Assembly: GCA_002395235.1 (NCBI GenBank)
Contig: DGWK01000022.1
Span: 93,010-138,604, forward strand
DNA: 45,595 nucleotides
Origin: Lachnospiraceae bacterium UBA4260
Lineage (GTDB): Bacteria; Bacillota; Clostridia; Lachnospirales; Lachnospiraceae
Direction of reading: 5' to 3'
The notes beneath the pieces are model-generated. The model saw only the letters and a list, made by a program, of their open reading frames with translations, did not search any database and was not told the origin of the DNA. Shown here piece by piece: positions 1 to 8,090 of the stretch; the first letter of the stretch is position 1; every line of letters begins with the position of its first letter. Position numbers and translations under genes: made by a program.

Positions 1-357
1 TCCGTACCCGTAATTCTCTTCGAGAGCCTTCCCGTCGATCAGGATCGTGCCGTCATCGGCGATCTCCACCGTCTCTCCGGGCATTCCGATGATCCTCTTG
101 ATGTAGTATTCACCGGCCGGTCCGTGGGGAAAAACGACGATTTCAAATCGCTCCGGCTCCCGGAAGCGGTACGTGATCTTGTCCGTGATCAGCTGGTTGC
201 CGTCCTCCAGGGTCGGCACCATGGAAGTTCCGATGACCTCCGTCCGCTGTCCGACATAACGGACAATGAGAAAAGAGAGAAGGAGCACGCCCGCTATATA
301 AAGAACATTGGAGATGATCTCCCTCATCTTCCCGTTATTGTTCTCATTTTCTTTCAC
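1..357 (-). CDS. lepB: Signal peptidase I (partial, C-terminus outside window)
   Basis: Type I signal peptidase, the membrane serine protease that cleaves signal peptides from exported proteins. A single N-terminal membrane segment (about residues 13-34) is followed by the catalytic serine in GTSMVPT (about residue 50) and the catalytic lysine in YYIKRIIGMPGE, so both members of the Ser-Lys dyad are present. I chose the GTG start at 357 because GGGAGGGG lies just upstream; an in-frame ATG at 327 is the alternative. The start overlaps the 3' end of rbgA by 14 bases, implying coupling. 119 codons are visible and the frame runs off the window. Confidence 0.93.
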   Translation of the reverse strand, partial: MKENENNNGKMREIISNVLYIAGVLLLSFLIVRYVGQRTEVIGTSMVPTLEDGNQLITDKITYRFREPERFEIVVFPHGPAGEYYIKRIIGMPGETVEIADDGTILIDGKALEENYGYG

Positions 358-1228
358 TTTCGTCCCCTCCCTGCAGCGGCATTTCCAGCGAGATCCTTCC
401 GGTCTTTCCGTTTCGGAAATCATCCAGGACCAGCTTGGAGGCTCTCTGATAGTCCGCTTCTCCGCCGGCCTTTAAGAGGTTGCGTGCCATGGCGATCTTA
501 GTCAGAAGCTGTACGTTGTCCATGGGGAGCTCCCAGATCTCACCCTCCGGCGCATAGCGGCCGGTCAGCAGAGACGGATACTCGCGCTGCAAAAAATCGA
601 GCAGCTCAAGGGACAGCTCCTGCTCTTCAAGCAGTTCCTGGCGGATGGCTCCCGTCAGCGCCAGGTTGACGCCGACCTGCCGGTCCTCGAACTTGGGCCA
701 CAAAATACCGGGCGTGTCGAGCAGTTCGAGATTCTTGTTGAGGCGGATCCACTGCTTGCCGCGCGTCACGCCGGGCTTGTTCCCCGTCTTGGCGCTGGCC
801 TTTCCCGCGAAGGAATTGATAAATGTAGATTTGCCCACGTTGGGAATTCCCACGACCATGGCCCTGAGAGGACGCCCGACTATGCCTCTGCGCTTATCCC
901 TCTCTCTTTTGGCAGCGCACGCCTTTTCAACATACGCCTTGATCTTTTCATTTGCTTTTCGGGTCCGCGCGTCCATGGCGATCACCATGAAGCCTTTGTC
1001 CTCAAAGTATTTCTGGAACATAGCGGTCCTCGCGGGATCCGCCATGTCCGCCTTGGTCATCAGAAGGATTCGGGCTTTGTTTCCGCACAGCGAGTCTATG
1101 TCCGGATTGCGGCTGCTCAGCGGGATCCTCGCGTCAGCGAGCTCGATCACCAGATCGACAAGTCCGATATTCTCCTGCATCATCCTGCGGGCCTTTGTCA
1201 TATGCCCCGGATACCACTGATAATCCAT
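344..1228 (-). CDS. rbgA: Ribosome biogenesis GTPase RbgA (YlqF)
   Basis: Circularly permuted GTPase needed for late assembly of the 50S subunit. The permuted order of motifs is visible: the G4-like TKAD (LLMTKADMAD) precedes G1 GIPNVGKST and G3 DTPGILWP. The protein opens with DYQWYPGHMTKA, typical of the family, and is 294 residues long against about 280 usually. The ATG at 1228 has an AAGGAGG site seven bases upstream, so longer frames are not used. It follows rplS, as in Bacillus, and overlaps lepB. It lies downstream of the rplS terminator, so expression may depend on read-through or a promoter that I did not find. Confidence 0.96.
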   Translation of the reverse strand: MDYQWYPGHMTKARRMMQENIGLVDLVIELADARIPLSSRNPDIDSLCGNKARILLMTKADMADPARTAMFQKYFEDKGFMVIAMDARTRKANEKIKAYVEKACAAKRERDKRRGIVGRPLRAMVVGIPNVGKSTFINSFAGKASAKTGNKPGVTRGKQWIRLNKNLELLDTPGILWPKFEDRQVGVNLALTGAIRQELLEEQELSLELLDFLQREYPSLLTGRYAPEGEIWELPMDNVQLLTKIAMARNLLKAGGEADYQRASKLVLDDFRNGKTGRISLEMPLQGGDESERK

Positions 1229-1260
1229 CCGGTGTCCTCCTTTTCTTAATTTCCAAAACA

Positions 1261-1323
1261 CTCAAAAACGTCACGGCGAGCAAGCTCTCCGTTCCTTATT
1301 TTGAGCATTTTTCCAAGGTGCTG
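1261..1323. repeat. Dispersed hairpin repeat, copy 1
   Basis: This 63-base intergenic segment aligns without gaps to 8192-8254, with 48 identical positions by my count. An inverted repeat CTCAAAA (1261-1267) and TTTTGAG (1299-1305) frames a conserved GAGCAAGCTC core. In the other copy the stem is kept by changes on both sides. It lies between the rplS terminator and the rbgA ribosome binding site. Confidence 0.6.
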
Positions 1324-1328
1324 AATAT

Positions 1329-1363
1329 AAAACAAATGCCGCACTGTATTCACAGCGCGGCAT
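1329..1363 (-). terminator. Intrinsic terminator after rplS
   Basis: A 12-bp stem (1336-1347 with 1352-1363, one G-U pair in the RNA) with a four-base loop is followed on the minus strand by TTGTTTT. It ends the rplS transcript before rbgA, so rbgA and lepB are probably expressed at a lower level. Confidence 0.8.
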
Positions 1364-1385
1364 ACCATAAATCTCGCATTGATGA

Positions 1386-1739
1386 TCAGCGGTCGTTCAG
1401 AGCCTTTACCTTGGCCTTCTTGCCGCTCAGGCTGCGGAGGTAGTTGAGCTTCGCTCTTCTGACCTTACCACGTCTCACAACGTCAACCTTCTCGACGTTG
1501 GGGCTGTGAAGGGGCCATGTCTTCTCAACACCGATTCCGCTGGATTCCTTGCGGACAGTGAAAGTGGTTCTGGGGCCGCCGCCCTGGATCTTGAGAACTG
1601 TACCCTCGAAGATCTGGATTCTCTCGCGGTTACCCTCTTTGATTCTGTTGTGTACACGTACTGTGTCACCGACGCTGAACTGAGGAGCATTCTCCTTCAG
1701 CTGTTCTTTTTCGAGTTCTTTGATGATTTCGTAGTTCAT
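1386..1739 (-). CDS. rplS: 50S ribosomal protein L19
   Basis: Ribosomal protein L19, at the 30S-50S interface of the large subunit. The 117-residue length and the conserved stretches FSVGDTVRVHNRIKEGNRER, QIFEGTVLKI and GVEKTWPLHSP are family hallmarks, with the basic RRGKVRRAKLNYLR near the end. The ATG at 1739 has AAGGAG nine bases upstream. It follows trmD, as in most bacteria, but a 143-base gap with a possible promoter separates them and a strong terminator follows, so it can be made as a short separate mRNA. Confidence 0.98.
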   Translation of the reverse strand: MNYEIIKELEKEQLKENAPQFSVGDTVRVHNRIKEGNRERIQIFEGTVLKIQGGGPRTTFTVRKESSGIGVEKTWPLHSPNVEKVDVVRRGKVRRAKLNYLRSLSGKKAKVKALNDR

Positions 1740-1882
1740 TTTAATCTCCTTATACTGGGGACGTTCTTGCCGTTATGCACCGCCTTACGGGCCGCAGCAG
1801 AGGACCGTCTACGATTTTGGACATGTTGTCAACGCAACATTAGTACTTTACCACAAGGAAAGCAGATATGCAAGCCCTAATA
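1740..1882 (-). promoter_or_regulatory. rplS leader with candidate promoter and hairpin
   Basis: On the minus strand TTGCAT (1868-1873) and TAAAGT (1845-1850) are 17 bases apart and could form a sigma-A promoter starting near 1838. A hairpin ATGTTG/CAACAT (1823-1828 with 1835-1840) and further short stems follow before the ribosome binding site. Firmicutes often carry a structured L19 leader here; I cannot confirm from sequence alone that this one belongs to that RNA family. Confidence 0.4.
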
Positions 1883-2611
1883 TCAGCCCTTTCGCTTTCC
1901 TTTCTTCTCCGCTTCCGGATGCTCTTCCATGTATTTTTCATACAGATCCGGCCTTCTCTCTTTTGTCCTCTTAAGGGACTGCTCCCTCCGCCACTGGTCC
2001 ACTTTGGCGTGGTCTCCCGACAGAAGGACGGCCGGGACCGCCTTGTCTCTCCAGACCTCGGGGCGCGAATACTGCGGATATTCCAGCAGTCCGTTCATGA
2101 AGGAATCCGTGTCCGCCGACACGCCGTTTCCCAGCACTCCCGGGATCAGCCTCGAGACCGTGTCGATGACTACCATAGCCGGTAGCTCACCGCCTGTCAA
2201 AACATAGTCCCCGATCGAGATCTCGTCCGTCACGACTTCCTCGAGCACCCTCTCATCGATGCCCTCGTAGTGACCGCAGAGAATGATCAGGTTCTCCTCC
2301 TGCGCCAGCTCCTTCGCCTTCTGCTGGGTGAAAATACTGCCCTGCGGCGTCATGTAGACAACTCTCGCCGGCTTCTCAAGGCCGCTCTGCACCGCCATGC
2401 AGGCGTCGTAAACGGGCTGCGCCTGCATCAGCATGCCGGCTCCGCCGCCGTACGTGTAATCGTCCACTTTTTTGTGCTTATTCGCGGCGTAGTCCCGAAT
2501 ATTTACCGCGCTCAGACTGACGAGCCCCTTCTGCATCGCTCTTCCGGTTATGCTCGTGCTCAGTCCCTGCTCGATCATCTCGGGAAACAGCGTCAAAACA
2601 TAGAAATTCAT
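1883..2611 (-). CDS. trmD: tRNA (guanine(37)-N1)-methyltransferase
   Basis: Methylates G37 next to the anticodon using S-adenosylmethionine, which prevents +1 frameshifting. The SPOUT-fold trefoil-knot signature GHYEGIDERV and DEISIGDYVLTGGELPAM are intact, as is the opening MNFYVLTLFPEM. Length is 242 residues, normal for the family. The start ATG overlaps the rimM stop by one base (TGATG), so translation is coupled to rimM. The C-terminus is lysine-rich. Confidence 0.98.
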   Translation of the reverse strand: MNFYVLTLFPEMIEQGLSTSITGRAMQKGLVSLSAVNIRDYAANKHKKVDDYTYGGGAGMLMQAQPVYDACMAVQSGLEKPARVVYMTPQGSIFTQQKAKELAQEENLIILCGHYEGIDERVLEEVVTDEISIGDYVLTGGELPAMVVIDTVSRLIPGVLGNGVSADTDSFMNGLLEYPQYSRPEVWRDKAVPAVLLSGDHAKVDQWRREQSLKRTKERRPDLYEKYMEEHPEAEKKGKRKG

Positions 2612-3123
2612 CAGAGATTCTCCAGTCCGGGAAGAAGGTGGACCTTCATCGTTCCCTCTTCAAGATTTACATCGAGGATACATTCCGGGATCGCCGGGAT
2701 CAGAATGCTCTTTCCGCTCTCGCTCCGGACGTCATAGACGTTGTTGGCGCCGGTCTCGATCACGTCCTTGATCTCGCCCAGCTCTCTCCCGTCATCCGTT
2801 GTGACTTTGAGCCCCAGCAGATCCGGGATAAAATATTCCCCTTCCTCCAGTTCGATCGCGTCCTCTCTGGGGATCAGCAGTTCCGCTCCTTTGAGCCGTT
2901 CCACATCCTCGATCCTGTCCATCTCTTCAAAGCCCAGAATCACAAATTTTTTGAAGAATTTGACGCTTCGGATCTTGAGAGTCCTCTCCTCGCGTCCTGT
3001 GTCCATTATGACCTGTTTCAGGTCCAGGAATCTCCTCGGCTCATCGGTCGTAGGGAAGACCTTGACCTCACCGCGAAGTCCGTGTGTACCGGCGATCACG
3101 CCTACTCTGAATCTTGATACCAT
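2611..3123 (-). CDS. rimM: Ribosome maturation factor RimM
   Basis: 16S rRNA processing factor that binds the 30S head through S19. The opening FRVGVIAGTHGLRGEVKV is the RimM N-terminal barrel signature, and the PRC-barrel part contains the LIPAIPECILDVN stretch. I start at the ATG at 3123 (AAGGG upstream) rather than the TTG six codons earlier, giving 170 residues. It sits between khpA and trmD. A hairpin terminator stands just before its ribosome binding site, so rimM-trmD are probably attenuated relative to rpsP. Confidence 0.96.
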   Translation of the reverse strand: MVSRFRVGVIAGTHGLRGEVKVFPTTDEPRRFLDLKQVIMDTGREERTLKIRSVKFFKKFVILGFEEMDRIEDVERLKGAELLIPREDAIELEEGEYFIPDLLGLKVTTDDGRELGEIKDVIETGANNVYDVRSESGKSILIPAIPECILDVNLEEGTMKVHLLPGLENL

Positions 3124-3139
3124 ATTTTCCCTTTTCGAC

Positions 3140-3170
3140 AAAAGAAGCGGCAGCGAGTACCCGCTGCCGC
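3140..3170 (-). terminator. Terminator or attenuator between khpA and rimM
   Basis: A perfect 9-bp GC-rich stem, GCGGCAGCG/CGCTGCCGC (3147-3155 with 3162-3170), is followed on the minus strand by TTCTTTTG. The rimM ribosome binding site starts about ten bases further on. The U-tract is imperfect, so partial read-through is likely. Confidence 0.7.
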
Positions 3171-3204
3171 CGCATAATAAGCTATAAGCTATTCAATCGG
3201 CTGC

Positions 3205-3432
3205 TCAGTCGATGTCCACATCCACTCTGATATCCTCTCGGGAGGCTGCAGCCTTGACGACAGAACGGATCGCTTTAGCGATTCTGCCCTGTTTGCCAAT
3301 GACTTTGCCCATGTCAGAAGGTGCGACATGAAGCTGGATCCGGATGTTCTTGCCCTCCTGCGTCTGCGTGACGACAACTTCATCGGGATGATCGACAAGC
3401 GCCTTGGCGATCAATTCAACTAATTCTCTCAT
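3205..3432 (-). CDS. khpA: KH domain RNA-binding protein KhpA (YlqC)
   Basis: A 75-residue single KH-domain protein. The GxxG loop appears as IGKQGR in MGKVIGKQGRIAKAIR. In Firmicutes KhpA binds RNA, often with KhpB, and affects cell size and small-RNA networks. It occupies its usual place between rpsP and rimM. Confidence 0.93.
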   Translation of the reverse strand: MRELVELIAKALVDHPDEVVVTQTQEGKNIRIQLHVAPSDMGKVIGKQGRIAKAIRSVVKAAASREDIRVDVDID

Positions 3433-3485
3433 AAATATTCCTTCCGACTGTCAGGTCCGAACTTAGCGATCACAAAGGATCACAA

Positions 3486-3728
3486 TTATTTTACGCCGGC
3501 CTGCTTGAACAGCTTCTTAACAACAGTAGTGGGCTGTGCGCCGTTGGCGATCCACTTCTTAGCTGCCTCAGCGTCAACCTTGACCTCAGCGGGATCTGTA
3601 TTGGGATTGTAGATTCCGATCTCCTCGATAGCTCTGCCGCTCCTGGGAGTGGATGCCTCAGCTACCACGATTCTGTACATCGGTACCTTCTTCTCACCGA
3701 TTCTCTTCAATCTGATCTTAACTGCCAT
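3486..3728 (-). CDS. rpsP: 30S ribosomal protein S16
   Basis: Small-subunit protein S16, 80 residues, beginning MAVKIRLKRIGEKKVPMYRI and continuing with the conserved VVAEASTPRSGR and IGIYNP. AAGGAGG lies 11 bases before the ATG. The gene follows ffh after a 131-base gap that contains a hairpin (CGTGCCC/GGGCACG, 3770-3776 with 3794-3800). That hairpin has no U-tract on the coding strand, so it looks like an mRNA structure rather than a terminator. Confidence 0.98.
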   Translation of the reverse strand: MAVKIRLKRIGEKKVPMYRIVVAEASTPRSGRAIEEIGIYNPNTDPAEVKVDAEAAKKWIANGAQPTTVVKKLFKQAGVK

Positions 3729-3859
3729 GACTTTGATTTCCTCCTTAAGAAAATGATTGCTTTGTTTGGCGTGCCCTTTGCCGTCATAGTGCCGGGCACG
3801 ATATTTTGAACAGAATAAACTTCTGATTCATACATTTGTTACTGTGACGGATCCGGAAC

Positions 3860-5272
3860 TCAGAAGGGGAATCCCCCTCTTCCGCCCATGCCGCCCATAC
3901 CGCCGAATCCACCCATGCCGCCCATGCCGCCGAACGGATTGGCATTTCTGCGCCTCTTGCCTTTCTTGCCGCCGGCCTGCTTCATCAGCTTGGACATCTG
4001 GTTGAACTGCTTGATAAAGCGGTTGACCTCCGCGATGTCGTTGCCGGAGCCCTTGGCGATCCTGTACTTGCGCTGGGGTGTCAAAAGCTTGGGATTCATG
4101 CGCTCTTCCGGGGTCATACTCAGGACGATCGCTTCCGTGCGCTTGAGCTGTTTGTCGTCGATGACGCTCTCGAGCTGGTCCTTCTTGAGCCCGAGACCGG
4201 GAAGCATTCCCAGAACACTTGAAAGGCCGCCCATTTTCCTCATCTGCTTGAGGCTGTTGAGGTAATCGTTGAAGTCGAACTTGCCTTTCTTGAGGTGAGA
4301 GACCATGTCCCGGCTCTCCTGCTCATCCTGCTTGTCCAGCGTCTGCTGCGCCTTGTCGATGAGAGTGAGCACGTCGCCCATGCCCAGGATTCGTCCCGCC
4401 ATACGGTCGGGGTAAAACTGTTCGAGGTCTGTCAGCTTCTCGCCCATACCTACGTACAGGATGGGCTTGCCTGTGACCGCCTTGATCGACAGCGCTGCAC
4501 CGCCTCGGGTGTCGCCGTCCATCTTGGAAAGGATCACGCCGTCTACGCCGACCTTCTCATCGAAAGTCTTGGCGACGTTGACCGCTTCCTGACCGGTCAT
4601 GGCGTCAACTACCAGGATGGTCTGGTGTACCGTGACTGCCTTCTTGATGTCCTCGAGCTCTTTCATCATCGCCTCGTCAATCTGCAGACGTCCTGCCGTA
4701 TCGAGGATGACGAGATTCTCTTTATTTTTGGTCGCGTGCTCGATTGCCGCCTTGGCAATGTCGGCGGGATCGTGCTTGTCGCCCATGGTGAAAACTTCGA
4801 CGCCCTGCTTTTCTCCGTTGACCTGCAGCTGTTTGATAGCTGCCGGACGGTAGATGTCCAGCGCGACCAGCAGAGGCTTCTTGCCTTTCTGCTTGAACTT
4901 GCCGGCGATCTTGGCGGCCGTCGTGGTCTTACCTGCGCCTTGCAGACCGACCATCATGATGACTGTCATCTGTTTGCCGGGCTGCAGCTCGAGCTCCGTG
5001 GTCTCGCTTCCCATCAGCTCGGTCATCTCTTCGTTTACGATCTTGATGACCATCTGTGCGGGATTGAGGCCGCTCATGACCTCTTCGCCGACTGCCCTCT
5101 CCTGAACGGAGTTAACAAACTGTTTGACCACCTTGAAGTTTACATCCGCTTCAAGAAGCGCCATCTTGACTTCGCGCATGGCGGCCTTGACATCGCTCTC
5201 GGTGAGCTTGCCCTTGCCGCTCAGTTTGCTGAATATGCTGTTTAGCTTTTCTGTTAAGCTGTCAAATGCCAT
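3860..5272 (-). CDS. ffh: Signal recognition particle protein Ffh
   Basis: SRP GTPase that binds signal sequences on ribosomes and the 4.5S RNA, then docks on FtsY. The N domain (1-100) is followed by the G domain with GLQGAGKTT (109), LDIYRPAA, DTAGRL and SKMDGDTRGGA. The methionine-rich M domain (about 300-440) contains the RNA-binding KGSGND. The tail from about 445 is a Gly-Met run (GGMGGMGGFGG type), common in Lachnospiraceae Ffh. It is 470 residues long and lies 42 bases after ylxM in the same transcript. Confidence 0.98.
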   Translation of the reverse strand: MAFDSLTEKLNSIFSKLSGKGKLTESDVKAAMREVKMALLEADVNFKVVKQFVNSVQERAVGEEVMSGLNPAQMVIKIVNEEMTELMGSETTELELQPGKQMTVIMMVGLQGAGKTTTAAKIAGKFKQKGKKPLLVALDIYRPAAIKQLQVNGEKQGVEVFTMGDKHDPADIAKAAIEHATKNKENLVILDTAGRLQIDEAMMKELEDIKKAVTVHQTILVVDAMTGQEAVNVAKTFDEKVGVDGVILSKMDGDTRGGAALSIKAVTGKPILYVGMGEKLTDLEQFYPDRMAGRILGMGDVLTLIDKAQQTLDKQDEQESRDMVSHLKKGKFDFNDYLNSLKQMRKMGGLSSVLGMLPGLGLKKDQLESVIDDKQLKRTEAIVLSMTPEERMNPKLLTPQRKYRIAKGSGNDIAEVNRFIKQFNQMSKLMKQAGGKKGKRRRNANPFGGMGGMGGFGGMGGMGGRGGFPF

Positions 5273-5314
5273 ATAGACGTTCCTTTTTGTGGTGTTAGCA
5301 GCCGCCGTGTCTGA

Positions 5315-5659
5315 TCAGGATTCCAGATCCGAACAGATTTCTTCCGCGATTCCCAGCAGTACGGACGCCTGCGTCCGGGGAATCTCTCCCGAAGAAGCCA
5401 TCGTCCGCAATTTCTCGGCGGACTCCCTGATCTTGCCAAAGCGTCTGATCATTCCGAGCTTCTTCTCGTACTCCCGCATGATCGCTGTACATCTTCTCAC
5501 AAGATCATGCACCGCCTGCTTGCTGACGCCTTCCGCCTCAGCGACTTCATTCAATGATAAATTGTCATAGACGACCTTCTCGTAGATCTTCTGCTGATGC
5601 CCGGTGAGAAGCGAGCCGTAAAAGTCATACAGAAGGCCCTGTTCAACGATCTTTTCCAT
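5315..5659 (-). CDS. ylxM: Putative helix-turn-helix protein YlxM (SRP-associated)
   Basis: Small helix-turn-helix protein of the YlxM family, found next to ffh in Firmicutes and thought to modulate SRP. LLYDFYGSLLTGHQQKIYE and LNEVAEAEGVSKQAVHDLVRR (the HTH) are visible. I start at the ATG at 5659, which matches the family length (114 residues); the open frame reaches 13 codons further. That upstream part carries the promoter, so it cannot be translated from this promoter. The start codon lies about four bases after the predicted transcription start. Confidence 0.9.
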   Translation of the reverse strand: MEKIVEQGLLYDFYGSLLTGHQQKIYEKVVYDNLSLNEVAEAEGVSKQAVHDLVRRCTAIMREYEKKLGMIRRFGKIRESAEKLRTMASSGEIPRTQASVLLGIAEEICSDLES

Positions 5660-5669
5660 CACCTGACCT

Positions 5670-5698
5670 ATATTACATTCACGGCGGTCAGGTGTCAA
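5670..5698 (-). promoter_or_regulatory. Promoter of the ylxM-ffh-rpsP operon
   Basis: On the minus strand TTGACA (5693-5698) and TAATAT (5670-5675) are separated by 17 bases, close to the sigma-A consensus. The expected start point is near 5663, only about four bases before the ylxM ATG, which would give an almost leaderless mRNA. It marks the start of the SRP operon. Confidence 0.8.
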
Positions 5699-5722
5699 GT
5701 GTTTTTTCTTTACCCCGCGAAT

Positions 5723-6772
5723 TCACTCACTCACACTGACACTCAAATCCAGCGCCACATCCCCTTCAATGCCGTTTACAGTCCCTTTCAGGCTGTACTG
5801 CCAGCATCTGAAATTGTAAGGGAAATACAGATAATCGCCGTAATCCGCGATCCATTTGTCAAATTTCTCAAGCTCATTCATATTAAGAAGCATGTGAAAC
5901 CCGGCTGTGTTGGAGTAGATCACAGGCTCATACCCTGCCTTCCGGACTGTGCTGCAGAAAGCCTTAACGCCCTGCGTCCATTCCTCTCTGGTGTGGCCGC
6001 TGAGCGAACTGGAATTGTCCGGAATCTGTACGCGCACCGCGATGGGCGCTCCCATCTCCTGCTGCGTCATTCCCAGATGCTCCAGAACGAAATCTGCGAT
6101 CTCCTTCGCTTCTTCTTCGCCGGCCGCGTCCAGATCCACGTAACAGCCGGTCCGGATCCCGACAGATTTGGCGCCGCTCATGTTCTCTTCGAACATGTCG
6201 TCCGCCTCCAGTTCTCCGTCGCCGTTTCGGACCGCAGCCCGGATCATGGCGAACGCGATCCTGTCCTCGGAGACTTTCTCCCAGTCGATTTCCCCGTTTA
6301 GTGAGGAGATATCGATGCCTCTGTTTACTTTGACCCCGGGATTATCTCCTATATATTCCATTCCACCGTCCGCGGTGAGCTTGAAATCCGTCGCCGAAAA
6401 AGGATTCTTCCGCAGATTTCTGTCAACTGGATAGAAATAGTACCGCCCTTCCCACATGACGACCAGGTCCCCCGGGAACAGGTCGCGGAGCATGGAGATC
6501 GTACTGTTGCCTGACTCAAAGGATGACTGTATGTCGAGCAGGATTCTGTTGCGCTCCTGCTCGGAGGCTTCATATTTAATCTTCTCGATCTGCCCGTCCG
6601 TGTAGACGGTTCCCTCGATCTTCGTCTCGTTGCGCAGCCTTTCAAGGCGTGCAAACAGGATCGCCGACATGGCCAGAGAGGCCATCGTAATCAGGCACAT
6701 AAAAAGTATGTTCAAAAAATAGAACACTTTTCTGTGGTTCGAATTATATTTATCAGTTTCCCTTTTTTCCAT
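5723..6772 (-). CDS. Membrane-anchored GH25-like protein, probably catalytically inactive
   Basis: 349 residues with one N-terminal membrane helix (about 17-40), an extracytoplasmic linker, and a C-terminal domain resembling glycoside hydrolase family 25 lysozymes. Fold markers include RGIDISSLNGEIDWEKV (151), IAFAMIRAAVRNG, FEENMSGAKSVGIRTG and the closing CWQYSLKGTVNGI. The second catalytic motif, normally D-x-E after the PVYFD-type strand, reads RVQ (247-249), and the late aspartate in the G-x-V-D motif is alanine (GDVALD). Only the first Asp (GIDIS) remains. I infer a cell-wall-binding or regulatory pseudo-enzyme. It lies between ilvA and the ylxM promoter and is conserved as an open frame, so it is not an obvious pseudogene. 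Confidence 0.8.
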   Translation of the reverse strand: MEKRETDKYNSNHRKVFYFLNILFMCLITMASLAMSAILFARLERLRNETKIEGTVYTDGQIEKIKYEASEQERNRILLDIQSSFESGNSTISMLRDLFPGDLVVMWEGRYYFYPVDRNLRKNPFSATDFKLTADGGMEYIGDNPGVKVNRGIDISSLNGEIDWEKVSEDRIAFAMIRAAVRNGDGELEADDMFEENMSGAKSVGIRTGCYVDLDAAGEEEAKEIADFVLEHLGMTQQEMGAPIAVRVQIPDNSSSLSGHTREEWTQGVKAFCSTVRKAGYEPVIYSNTAGFHMLLNMNELEKFDKWIADYGDYLYFPYNFRCWQYSLKGTVNGIEGDVALDLSVSVSE

Positions 6773-6848
6773 TACAATACTCCAGGAAATCCATCCGAAC
6801 GCTGCAGGGATAATCGCCCCTTAAGACTCTATCCTCAAAACACTCTCC

Positions 6849-8075
6849 TCAGATACTCACCGCCGCCTGTCTGACCGCATAACCTGCGTCAGAAAGTGCC
6901 TTGATGATCTGATTCTTGTGCTCGGTGCCGAATGCTTCCAGTGTGATCCGAAGTTCCACAGCCGCATTTCGGTTGATGGATACAAACTGATTGTGCTCAA
7001 GCTTAATGACATTTCCGCCCACTTCGGCGATGATGCCCGATACTCTGTGAAGCTCGCCCGGCTTGTCGGGAAGAAGAACGGAGACTGTGAAGATCCTGTC
7101 TCTCATGATCAGTCCCTGCTGCACAACGCTTGACATGGTGATCACGTCCATATTGCCGCCGCTCAGGATGGATACCACTTTTTTGCCCTTGCAGTCCAGC
7201 TGTTTGAGCGCCGCAACTGTCAGAAGGCCGGAATTCTCGACGATCATCTTGTGGTTCTCCACCATATCCAGAAAGGAGACGACCAGATCCGAGTCCGGAA
7301 CGGTGATCACGCCGTCGAGATTCTTCTGCAGGTAGGGGAAGATCTGTGTTCCGGGCGTCTTGACAGCAGTGCCGTCCGCTATGGTGTTGATCTGCGGAAG
7401 TGTTACCACTTCACCGGCCTCCAGGGATGCCTTGAGGCAGGCTGCTCCCTCGGGCTCTACGGCGTATACTTTCGCGTTGGGCCGCAGCATCTTCATGAGC
7501 GTGGAGACGCCTGTCGCCAGCCCGCCTCCGCCTACCGGCACCAGGATGATGTCGACGAGGGGCAGGTCCTTGATGATCTCCATGGCGATCGTGCCCTGTC
7601 CGGTGGCGACGTCGGGATCGTCGAAGGGATGAATAAAGGTATAACCGTGTTCTTCGGCCAGTTTGTAGGCGTGGTCACAGGCCTCGTCATAGACGTCGCC
7701 GTACAGAACGACCTCGGCTCCCAGCGCTTTGGTCCGATTCACCTTGATCAGAGGCGTTGTAGTGGGCATTACGATCACCGCCTTGGCGCCGAACTGTTTG
7801 GCCGCATAGGCGACGCCCTGTGCGTGATTGCCGGCGGAAGCCGTGATCAGGCCCCGGTCTCTCTCCTCCTTGCTCAGCGTGCTGATCTTGTAGTAAGCGC
7901 CGCGAACCTTGTAGGCACCGGTCCTCTGTCGGTTCTCCGGCTTAAGATAAACCTTACCTCCGGTCCTCTCGCTGAAATAGTCCGAGTAGATCAGCGTTGT
8001 ATCCAGTGTGACTTTCGATACGGCTTCGCAGGCCTCCTCGAATTTCTCAAGCGTCAGTTTGTCTTCCAATCCCAT
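6849..8075 (-). CDS. ilvA: Threonine ammonia-lyase (threonine dehydratase)
   Basis: PLP enzyme that deaminates threonine to 2-oxobutanoate, the first step towards isoleucine. The PLP-binding lysine is in ENRQRTGAYKVRGA (about K56), the substrate loop is SAGNHAQG and the phosphate-binding loop is VGGGGLATG. A single C-terminal ACT domain (about 325-405) and the 408-residue length match the shorter ilvA/tdcB form rather than the two-ACT biosynthetic type. The role (biosynthetic or degradative) cannot be settled here. It follows ftsY after a hairpin-rich 187-base gap. I saw no T-box or clear promoter, so read-through from ftsY is possible. Confidence 0.94.
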   Translation of the reverse strand: MGLEDKLTLEKFEEACEAVSKVTLDTTLIYSDYFSERTGGKVYLKPENRQRTGAYKVRGAYYKISTLSKEERDRGLITASAGNHAQGVAYAAKQFGAKAVIVMPTTTPLIKVNRTKALGAEVVLYGDVYDEACDHAYKLAEEHGYTFIHPFDDPDVATGQGTIAMEIIKDLPLVDIILVPVGGGGLATGVSTLMKMLRPNAKVYAVEPEGAACLKASLEAGEVVTLPQINTIADGTAVKTPGTQIFPYLQKNLDGVITVPDSDLVVSFLDMVENHKMIVENSGLLTVAALKQLDCKGKKVVSILSGGNMDVITMSSVVQQGLIMRDRIFTVSVLLPDKPGELHRVSGIIAEVGGNVIKLEHNQFVSINRNAAVELRITLEAFGTEHKNQIIKALSDAGYAVRQAAVSI

Positions 8076-8090
8076 GTTAAAAATCCTTTC

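Noticed and set aside
3770..3800. Terminator between ffh and rpsP
   Set aside because: The CGTGCCC/GGGCACG stem has no T-run on the minus strand; it may be an mRNA structure only.
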